In this document: positions 1 to 6,587 of the stretch, in pieces | Numbering within the stretch: position 1 is the first letter of the stretch | How the letters are laid out: every line of letters starts with the position of its first letter | Assembly (NCBI GenBank): GCA_035490315.1 | Contig: DATHET010000194.1 | Location: 1-12,721, forward strand | Length of the DNA: 12,721 nt | Direction of reading: 5' to 3' | From: JADJQU01 sp035490315 | GTDB lineage: Bacteria > Planctomycetota > UBA1135 > GCA-002686595 | Program-made: the position numbers and the translations under genes | The notes under the pieces: model-generated | Told to the model about the DNA's origin: nothing | Seen by the model: only the letters and a program-made list of their open reading frames with translations | The model's database searches: none

Positions 1-3000
1 AACCGGCCGCCGGCCATGTCGCGGATGCCGTAGGGCGACTCGTCGATCGGGAAACGCAGGCCAGGCTCCATGAATTCCCCCTCCGGATCGAGCTCGGAAT
101 GGGCCGCCGCGCAGCGGCAGAAGGACGGATCCGACTGATCGCCCCAGGGGAAGATCCGTCCGTCCACTCCGCGAGCCGACTTCTCCCACTCGTCCTCCGT
201 CGGCAACCGGAAATACCAGCCCGCCTTGCCTGCCTTGGAGGAAAGGGTCAGCCAGGCGCAGTAGGCATCCATGTCTTCACAGGTCAGGCCCCAGATGGGC
301 AAGGACTTGTCCATGGCGCATTCGTAGAGCCCGTCGCGCTCGGTCCATTCCGACAAGACTTCGCAGCGCGGGCTGACCCGCTCATCGGTGACGCGGTGGC
401 GCGGAACACGCTGGTGAGTCCCGCGCCGCACGCCCTCGAGGATCGCGGGCCTGGTTCCTGGATCGCGCAGGAATTCGAGGTATTCGCCCATCGTGACTTC
501 CCGGCGCAGGATCCAGAAACCGTCGAGCCACACGTTCTCGTGAAGGCGCAGCTTCCTGTCGGGGACGGCCTCGCCGAACTCGCAAGGGCCGGGACTGATG
601 TGCACGAAGCCGGGCAGCGACTCGCTCTCGCGATCGAGATCGATTCGGAGATTCAGAGGCGCCTCGCCCTGGATCCGCAGCGGAATCCGCCGTTCCGCAA
701 ATCCGCTCGCGCGAGCGACGAGCAGGTAACTTCCGGGCGCGGCGGCGAAGCTGCATCCGGACAGTTTTCCGAGGCTGTTGCCGGCGTCGCAGACCAGCGG
801 ACTCGCTGTCAAGAGCAGCGATGCTCCCAGTCGCTGGCCGCCTTCCAGGTGTTGCTTGCGAAGCTCGCCGGTGTGCAGCACGACCACGTCGACGCCGGCC
901 GCGGGCAGCTCGCCTGTCAGGGCCTGCACGACGTTCCCCAAGCGCGGCGAGAGTTTCTGCCCGTCGCGGCGGATCGACAGCTCGATCAGCCCGGATGCGG
1001 TCGCGACCAGGGCGTCGAAGGCGGCGCGCTCGGGGTTTCGCGCGAGCAGGAATTCCAGCTCGAAGAGGCCAGGATTCTGGCACTCCCCGAGGCGCTGGAT
1101 CGCGTCCAACGCGCGCATCCGCTTCCCTGGTGGGGCGTTGCTCGAAGAGTCCGCGAGCGCGACGAGGCCCTGAGTCACGGGGCGGCCTGCGACGCGCACG
1201 ATGCAATCCCCGGCGCGCAATCCGGCCAGTACCGCGAGGGAGCCGGGCTCCACCGACTCGACTGCCAAGGCGAGGTCGCCCGGGTAGAACTCCGCGCCAT
1301 CCGCGTGCTGGCCCAGGCGCAGCGGCCAGTCGCGGTCCGGCGCGCCCGGGCGTGAATTGCACGGTACCGGGACGAGTCTGGGCTTCGCGTCCGGTCGGTG
1401 CTCGGTCACGGGCCTGTGCTCGAAGAGCCAGACTTCCGCCGTCGCGGGGGAGCCCGTGATGGTCAGACCGGAATCCGGCTTCGCCTCGGATTCCGTCGCC
1501 TTCGATCCGCGCTCGAGAACCGCCGAGACGCGCCGCAGGAACTGCGGTCCCCCCGACCAGCCCGCGTCGAATTGCAGGATCCTCTCGATCGATTCGCGCG
1601 CGCTGGCGCAGTCGGCGTAGAGCGCCTCGGGGCTCGCTCCGGGTTGTTCGCTGCGCGACAGCGTCGCTTCGACGGATTTTGCGAGCACCATGCACGTGTC
1701 TCGCACGCTCGTCAGGAAGTCGCCGTCGTCGAAATCGATGCTGCGCGCGAGCGAGATCTCCTTGACCAGCGGCTCGAAGCTCGCGCGACTCCCGTCGTAA
1801 GCCGCGGTCAGCTCGCGTATGCGGACGATGCTCGCCGCGAGTCGCTCCTCCCATTCCGGTGTGCGGTGCGTCAGCGCGTAACCCAGCCCCAGTCCCGAAG
1901 TGAGCAGCGCAATCGCGGCGACTGTCTGCCACTTGTTGCGCTGGATCCATCGCCGCGTGCGCAGGATCGGCCCCGCGGGACGGGCCTGGATCGGGATCTT
2001 CTCGCGCACCCGGCGCAGGTCCAGGGCCAGCGCGAGGGCGGTCGGATAGCGCCGCTCTCGATCCTTCTCGAGGGCGGTCTGGATCACCACGGCGAGATCG
2101 CGACTCAGATCGGGTTGAACGCGGCGAGGATCGGGAGTCGGCTCGTGCAGGATCTTGAACTGCACGCCCGCGGGCGTCGGATGCTCGAAGGGCCGCCGCA
2201 GCGTCAGGCACTCGTACAGCACCACGCCCAGTGAATACGTGTCGGTCCGCCGATCGAGCGCATCGCCGCTCGCGGAAACCTGCTCCGGGGACATGTACGC
2301 GGGCGATCCAGGATTGAGTCCCGTCGCGGTCAACGTGGTCATGTCGACATCGCCATGGCGCGCGAGCCCGAAGTCGAGCAGCACCGGTTCGCCTTGCGGC
2401 GTGACCATGATGTTTCCGGGCTTGATGTCGCGGTGGATGATGCCCGACTCGTGCGCGGCGTGGAGCGCTCGCGCGGTGCTCTCGATGAACTTCACGCAAT
2501 CCATGACACGGCGCTTGCGACTCGCGCTGCCCGGCGTCGAGCTCTCCTCCTCACCGGTCGGCTCGCTCTTGTCGAGAGCGGCGGATCCGCGCAGCTCGAG
2601 GTGCGCCCCGGGAGTTTCGCGAGCTTTCACGAGCAGCTCCGAGAGCGCCTGGCCTTCGACGTAGCGCATCGCCACGTAGAGGGTTCCGTCCGCCGTCCCG
2701 ATCTCGTGCACTCCGCAGATCCCGGGGTGGTCGAGCTTGGAGGCGATTTCCGCTTCGCGCTGGAGCCGCGCCTCGGGCTTGCTGCGCGTGGAGCTTCCGC
2801 CCGGGCGCGGAATGCCGGACGTGTGCAGGACTTTCAAGGCCACCTTGCGCTGCAGGCGAGCGTCGACGGCGAGGTACACGACGCCCTGGCCTCCGTAGCC
2901 GAGCTCGCGGATCAGGCGATACGGACCGATGGTGCCGAGATCGACGTCCTCGCTCGCGGCGGAAGCGAGGATCTCGCGAACTGCCGCGCCATCGCGCGCG

Positions 3001-3173
3001 CTCCCCAGCGCCGGCGCGACATCTCCGAGCGAATCGGCGAGGGCGCGCAGCTGCTTGCATTCGCTCTCGTCGAGGTCAGCGCGCGCCGCCAGGAAGGCGT
3101 CGACGTCGACGACCACGCCCCTCAAGACCGAGTCGAGGTACTGATCGAAGAGTTCATCCAGTCGGTCGGACAT
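1..3173 (-). CDS. Membrane Ser/Thr protein kinase fused to PDZ-like and FGE-sulfatase (SUMF1-like) domains, C-terminus cut by window edge
   Basis: The minus strand reads open from the ATG at 3173 to the left edge (1057 residues, no stop). Residues 84-390 form a Hanks-type kinase: glycine loop at 92-97, Lys114 in VALK, catalytic HRDIKPGN at 247-254, DFG at 267-269, MSPEQ at 294-298, and threonines 279, 280, 282 and 284 in the activation segment. A charged, Ser/Glu-rich insert of about 40 residues (185-222) interrupts the catalytic domain. One membrane segment follows (about 415-433), then an extracytoplasmic region with a PDZ-like stretch (about 630-670, AGLRAGDCIVRVAGRPV). From about 855 an FGE-sulfatase domain begins, with DGFWILRREVT, FRLPTEDEWEKSARG and FPWGD. 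The final residues, IRDMAGG, match the usual point just before the FGE core WEW motif, so the catalytic-cysteine region lies outside the window. All key kinase residues are present. It sits 46 bases after the regulator's stop, with no terminator between, so co-transcription is likely. No strong SD precedes the ATG. The substrate is unknown. Confidence 0.95.
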   Translation of the reverse strand, partial: MSDRLDELFDQYLDSVLRGVVVDVDAFLAARADLDESECKQLRALADSLGDVAPALGSARDGAAVREILASAASEDVDLGTIGPYRLIRELGYGGQGVVYLAVDARLQRKVALKVLHTSGIPRPGGSSTRSKPEARLQREAEIASKLDHPGICGVHEIGTADGTLYVAMRYVEGQALSELLVKARETPGAHLELRGSAALDKSEPTGEEESSTPGSASRKRRVMDCVKFIESTARALHAAHESGIIHRDIKPGNIMVTPQGEPVLLDFGLARHGDVDMTTLTATGLNPGSPAYMSPEQVSASGDALDRRTDTYSLGVVLYECLTLRRPFEHPTPAGVQFKILHEPTPDPRRVQPDLSRDLAVVIQTALEKDRERRYPTALALALDLRRVREKIPIQARPAGPILRTRRWIQRNKWQTVAAIALLTSGLGLGYALTHRTPEWEERLAASIVRIRELTAAYDGSRASFEPLVKEISLARSIDFDDGDFLTSVRDTCMVLAKSVEATLSRSEQPGASPEALYADCASARESIERILQFDAGWSGGPQFLRRVSAVLERGSKATESEAKPDSGLTITGSPATAEVWLFEHRPVTEHRPDAKPRLVPVPCNSRPGAPDRDWPLRLGQHADGAEFYPGDLALAVESVEPGSLAVLAGLRAGDCIVRVAGRPVTQGLVALADSSSNAPPGKRMRALDAIQRLGECQNPGLFELEFLLARNPERAAFDALVATASGLIELSIRRDGQKLSPRLGNVVQALTGELPAAGVDVVVLHTGELRKQHLEGGQRLGASLLLTASPLVCDAGNSLGKLSGCSFAAAPGSYLLVARASGFAERRIPLRIQGEAPLNLRIDLDRESESLPGFVHISPGPCEFGEAVPDRKLRLHENVWLDGFWILRREVTMGEYLEFLRDPGTRPAILEGVRRGTHQRVPRHRVTDERVSPRCEVLSEWTERDGLYECAMDKSLPIWGLTCEDMDAYCAWLTLSSKAGKAGWYFRLPTEDEWEKSARGVDGRIFPWGDQSDPSFCRCAAAHSELDPEGEFMEPGLRFPIDESPYGIRDMAGGR

Positions 3174-3219
3174 GGGACGGCCGGCGAATTCAGCTTAGAG
3201 CCTGGCTCGCCAGCCCGAT

Positions 3220-5169
3220 TCACTGGATGTCGTAGCGCTTCAATTTCCTGTAGAGCGTGCTCTTGCCGACCTTCAAGAGCCGCGCGGCAGCCAGTCGATC
3301 GCCGCCGGTTTCCTTGAGCGCGCGCAGCAAAGCTTTCTTCTCGTAGAGGTCGAGGCTGACGTGCTCCTCCGGTGAAATCTCCCACTCCTCGTAGGCGCGG
3401 TCGCGGCCGGCGGAGGGCGTGCTCGATTCGTAATTCGAAACGGCATGGGTCGGCGCGGAAGTCAGGCTCGAGACGCGCGGCCGGGGAATCAGATCGCGGT
3501 GCGGCGGCTCCACGGCCAGGTCGCGCAGCGAGAGCGGCAGGTGCTCGACGTCGAGCACGCCTTCCTGGGCCTCGGCGCAGGCGCGCTCGACCGTGGTCTC
3601 CAGCTCGCGCACTCCGCCCACCCAGGGATGCGAAGTGAGCGTGGCCAGCGCGGCGTCGCTGACTTCGATGTCGCCGCGAGCGGCGCTCGAACGCTGCGCG
3701 AAATGCGCGACGAGCAAGGGCACGTCGTCGCGGCGCTCGTTCAACGTCGGAATCCGGATCTCGCGCGCGCACAGCAGGCGCGCCAGCTCGGCGGAGAAGC
3801 GACCCGCGGCGACTTCGGCGGCGAGCTCGACCGTGGTGGTGGCGATGACGCGCACCTCGACGCGCTCGGGCTTGTGGGCACCGGCGCGCACCGCTTCGCC
3901 GCTGCGCAGCACGCGCTCGAGCTTCTCCTGCAGGGGTCGCGGAATCAGCTCGATCGACTCGAGCAGCACGCTCCCGCCCTGGGCCTGCTGGAACGCGCCC
4001 GGCCGATCCGAGTTGGCATCGGGGTGAGCGCCCTTGACGTGCCCGAACAGCTCGGAATCCAGGTGTTCCAGCGACAATCCGGCGCAGGAATGGGGCAGGA
4101 AAGCGCCGCCGGAGGGGCTCATGAAGTGGATCGCGCGCGCGACGTGGGTCTTGCCCGTTCCCGGCTCGCCGACGATCAGGACGGGCTCGAGCGTCGCGCT
4201 GCTTTCGTGCACGCAGGCTCGCACGCGCGCCATCGCGGGGCTGGTGCCGACCAGGCTCGCCGCGCCGAAGGCGAGGCGCGCCGCGTCGAGCAGCACTCCG
4301 ACCTCGCGGCGCGGGATGGTGTACTCATTCATCCGCGCGAGCTCGAGCGACATGCGCCGCCGTCCCGCGTCGATCAGCAGCACGACGCGCAGACCCGGAT
4401 CCTTCGTCCCTGGATTGGCGATCAAGGGCAGCACCGCGGCGGTCAGCGAGCGCACTCCGCGTCCGGCGCCCAGCGTCACGTCGAGGCGGAAGCCGTCGCG
4501 CGCCTCGGTGCGCGCGTCGCGCACGAAGGCTTCGAGACCGCTGGCCGGCGCGAGCCGCCCCAGATTCTTGCCCTGCACGTTGCTGCCGAGCAGATCGCGC
4601 GCTCCGCGGTCAGCGAGAGTCACCACGCCTTCCGCATCGACCAGCAGCACGCCGTCGGGATGGCCGGCCTGCGATTCGCGCGACAGGGCGGCGGGATCGT
4701 TCGCGGCGGCGCTCTCCGACTCGTGCCCGCGCGTCGAGTCCTTCAGCTTGCGGTTGTGCTGGTCGAGGGCGCGGTTGGCGGAAGACAGCTCGGCGAATTG
4801 CGCGCGGGTGCGCAGCAGGGCGCGAACGACGTCTTCCAGGTTCGGCAGCTCGGCCTTGGCGAGCACGTGGTCCGCGCCGGCTTCATACGCCTGATGGGCT
4901 TCTTCGCGGCCGACCGGGCCCTTGCCGAACAGGATGATCGGAGTCCCGCTGAGCTGCGGAATCTGCCGCAGGCGCCGGCAGATCTCGACGCCGCTGATCC
5001 CCGACAGCGCGATGTCGACCAGGATCAGGTCGCACGGATGTTCCCGTGCCTGGGGCACGCCTTTCGTTCCGCTGTCTGCGGTGACGACCTCGTGGCCGAG
5101 GTCTCGCAGGCGGTTGTTCAGGACCAGACGGCTGGACGCTTCGCCGTCGATGAGCAGGATTCGGCTCAT
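3220..5169 (-). CDS. NtrC-like regulator (REC-PAS-AAA+-Fis HTH) with degenerate ATPase motifs
   Basis: 649 residues. The ATG at 5169 is chosen because GGAGGAG lies four bases upstream and the receiver domain starts at once (MSRILLID). REC covers about 1-120: Asp52 is the phospho-acceptor candidate and Lys105 is kept, but the acidic pocket is altered (ID-G-E at 7-10) and the usual Thr/Ser after beta-4 is missing (LFGKG, 80-84). A short coiled coil (about 122-145) leads to a PAS-like domain (about 170-268). An AAA+ enhancer-binding-protein domain (about 305-545) has an intact Walker A, GEPGTGKT (334-341). The L1 loop reads GAHPDA (380-385) instead of GAFTGA, Walker B reads VLLESI (401-406) where the family has LFLDEI, sensor I is ATT instead of ATN (443-445), and the first arginine-finger position is Ser459. 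The Fis-type HTH is intact at about 607-647 (LLKVGKSTLYRKLKRYDI). It probably binds DNA, but activation of sigma54 polymerase is doubtful. It lies directly upstream of the kinase gene, probably in one operon. Confidence 0.95.
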   Translation of the reverse strand: MSRILLIDGEASSRLVLNNRLRDLGHEVVTADSGTKGVPQAREHPCDLILVDIALSGISGVEICRRLRQIPQLSGTPIILFGKGPVGREEAHQAYEAGADHVLAKAELPNLEDVVRALLRTRAQFAELSSANRALDQHNRKLKDSTRGHESESAAANDPAALSRESQAGHPDGVLLVDAEGVVTLADRGARDLLGSNVQGKNLGRLAPASGLEAFVRDARTEARDGFRLDVTLGAGRGVRSLTAAVLPLIANPGTKDPGLRVVLLIDAGRRRMSLELARMNEYTIPRREVGVLLDAARLAFGAASLVGTSPAMARVRACVHESSATLEPVLIVGEPGTGKTHVARAIHFMSPSGGAFLPHSCAGLSLEHLDSELFGHVKGAHPDANSDRPGAFQQAQGGSVLLESIELIPRPLQEKLERVLRSGEAVRAGAHKPERVEVRVIATTTVELAAEVAAGRFSAELARLLCAREIRIPTLNERRDDVPLLVAHFAQRSSAARGDIEVSDAALATLTSHPWVGGVRELETTVERACAEAQEGVLDVEHLPLSLRDLAVEPPHRDLIPRPRVSSLTSAPTHAVSNYESSTPSAGRDRAYEEWEISPEEHVSLDLYEKKALLRALKETGGDRLAAARLLKVGKSTLYRKLKRYDIQ

Positions 5170-5186
5170 TCTCTCCTCCGGTCGGG

Positions 5187-5214
5187 TTGGGCGCCTCGGC
5201 GGGGACAGGATAAT
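5187..5214 (+). promoter_or_regulatory. Candidate sigma70-type promoter for the methyltransferase gene
   Basis: TTGGGC (5187-5192) and GATAAT (5209-5214) are 16 bases apart. The -10 box matches the consensus at five of six positions and stands out in very GC-rich surroundings. The core GGATAATCC is nearly symmetric, so the opposite strand also has a weak -10 (GATTAT) that could serve the regulator gene. This is pattern matching only. Confidence 0.35.
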
Positions 5215-5295
5215 CCACCGAGACTCAGGGTCTGCCGAGTGTCGCTCGCGCCAGGCAAGTGACGCAACCGACGTCCGTTGCTCCCGGGCAAAGCA

Positions 5296-5318
5296 TCGCG
5301 GGCCGCAGAAGCCCGCGA
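5296..5318 (+). repeat. Inverted repeat/hairpin 1, 8-bp stem
   Basis: TCGCGGGC (5296-5303) and GCCCGCGA (5311-5318) are perfectly complementary around the seven-base loop CGCAGAA. It is not followed by a T run, so it is not a standard terminator. It lies in the probable leader of the methyltransferase mRNA. Confidence 0.75.
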
Positions 5319-5328
5319 GAGCAATGCA

Positions 5329-5346
5329 CAGATGCGTTTGCATCTG
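5329..5346 (+). repeat. Inverted repeat/hairpin 2, 7-bp stem
   Basis: CAGATGC (5329-5335) and GCATCTG (5340-5346) are perfectly complementary around the loop GTTT. It lies ten bases after hairpin 1 and 29 bases before the chosen ATG at 5376. It could be an RNA structure or a dyad operator. Confidence 0.75.
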
Positions 5347-5375
5347 CCGAGCGCATGCGCAGGATTGTCTCCAAC

Positions 5376-6587
5376 ATGGGAAGCGATCGCCAGCCCCGAA
5401 TTGCGGAGCTTCACAGCGAGGCCGCTGGAGCGGCATTTGCCGAGTGGGCGCGCCGCCCAGGCCCCAGCGGCGATCGCCTTGCGCTGGGCAAGTTCCTGCG
5501 CGGAAAATTTACCCCTGAATTGGCTCGAGCTCTGGCGGAGCAGGTCGACCTGCGCCAGCGCGCCGCCGCGAAGTTCGCGCAGCCCGAGCGGATGCTCCTG
5601 CAGCGCAAGGGTCTCGAGCAGGCGACGCGGCTCGACGTGGCGCGCTGGCGCGCGGCGCGCGTGAAGCACTTCGCGCCGAAGAGCCCGATCGTCGACGCGA
5701 CCTGCGGCCTGGGCGCGGACACCCTGGCCTTGATCGAAGCAGGCCTCCCGACCCTGGCCCTGGAGCGCGACGCATGGACCGCCAGCCTGGCCGCCCACAA
5801 TCTCCGCGAGCTGACCGGGCGCAATTGCGTCGTCCTAGGTTCGGCCGAAGCGGCGCCTGTCCGCGCGGACTATTGGTGCATCGACCCCGACCGGCGCGGC
5901 AGCGGGGCCCAGGCGCTGGACCCGCGCAGCTGGTCGCCTCCCCTCTCCGTCGCCCTGGACCTGGCGCGCGCGGCGCGAGGCGCCTGCATCAAGCTGGCGC
6001 CGGGCATCGATCTCGCGCGGTGTTCGCTGCCCGATGCGACGGTCTGGCCCTGGCACGCGGGCTGGGTCAGCGCTGGCGGCGAGCTGCGCGAGTGCACGCT
6101 GTGGTGCGGCGAGTGGGCCGGCGATGCGAAGCCAGGCGAGCGCGAAGTGGTCGCCCTGGACCGCGGCGCGTCCTTGCGCGATGAGCCGCGCAGCGTCGAT
6201 CCCTGGGAGCCCGAGGACGCGGCCGCGCTGCGCTGGCTTGCCGAGCCCGATCCAGCGCTGATCCGCTCGGGCCTGCTCGGAAATATCGCCCTGCGGGCCG
6301 GCGCGCGTCCGCTCGCGTCGCAGATCGCCTACCTGGGCTCGATGGAAGCGATCGAGGATCCGCTGCTCGACGCATGGCCGGTGCTCGCGGCCTGCGCCCT
6401 CGATCCCAGGCACGTGCGGCGCATGCTCACCGAGCACGACATCGGCTCGATCGAGGTGCGCAAACGCGGCCACCCCGACGCCGCGGAAGTGCTCGCCAAG
6501 AAATTCGCCGGCGCGGGATCGCGCCACGGAGTGCTCGCGGTCGCGCGCCTGGAGCGCGGACACATCGCCTACTTGCTCGGCCGCTGA
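5376..6587 (+). CDS. Class I SAM-dependent methyltransferase with C-terminal THUMP-like domain
   Basis: 403 residues from the ATG at 5376, chosen over a GTG at 5259 and an ATG at 5355 because AGGA lies 11 bases upstream and the family-like N-terminal helical region starts soon after. The helical part (about 35-100) contains EQATRLDVARWRA, typical of this family. The Rossmann-like core has SAM motif I VDATCGLGAD (106-115), an acidic residue after beta-2 (Glu130), and motif IV IDPDRR (169-174), equivalent to the DPARR/DPPY catalytic loop of N-methylating enzymes. The C-terminal part, with SIEVRKRGHPDAAEVLAKK (358-376), fits the THUMP-like domain of the actinobacterial and planctomycete family. 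The substrate is probably a nucleic acid, perhaps a structured RNA, but nothing here fixes it. Its 3' end overlaps the convergent gene by 19 bp. Confidence 0.85.
   Translation: MGSDRQPRIAELHSEAAGAAFAEWARRPGPSGDRLALGKFLRGKFTPELARALAEQVDLRQRAAAKFAQPERMLLQRKGLEQATRLDVARWRAARVKHFAPKSPIVDATCGLGADTLALIEAGLPTLALERDAWTASLAAHNLRELTGRNCVVLGSAEAAPVRADYWCIDPDRRGSGAQALDPRSWSPPLSVALDLARAARGACIKLAPGIDLARCSLPDATVWPWHAGWVSAGGELRECTLWCGEWAGDAKPGEREVVALDRGASLRDEPRSVDPWEPEDAAALRWLAEPDPALIRSGLLGNIALRAGARPLASQIAYLGSMEAIEDPLLDAWPVLAACALDPRHVRRMLTEHDIGSIEVRKRGHPDAAEVLAKKFAGAGSRHGVLAVARLERGHIAYLLGR

Larger units (their letters stand above)
5170..5375. other. Divergent intergenic control region between regulator and methyltransferase genes
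   Basis: 206 bases separate the two divergent start codons. The region holds a candidate promoter near the regulator end, two hairpins (5296-5318 and 5329-5346) and a perfect palindrome GCGCATGCGC (5351-5360). If the methyltransferase starts at 5376 and is transcribed from about 5221, both hairpins fall in its leader RNA. A GTG at 5259 would extend that frame upstream through the hairpins, but it has only a weak AGG three bases before it, and the added residues look low-complexity rather than domain-like. Confidence 0.7.

Noticed and set aside
382..2499. A 705-codon open frame on the minus strand
   Set aside because: It is an arginine-rich shadow of the Ser/Thr kinase in another frame; the true frame has all kinase, PDZ-like and FGE motifs in order.
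3174..3219. Small dyad CTGGC-GA-GCCAG between regulator and kinase, as a terminator
   Set aside because: The stem is at most five bp with almost no loop and no T run follows, so it is unlikely to separate the two genes.
3445..5262. A 605-codon open frame on the plus strand opposite the regulator
   Set aside because: It is the antisense reading of the regulator gene, with no recognisable domain. Long antisense frames are expected in such GC-rich DNA.
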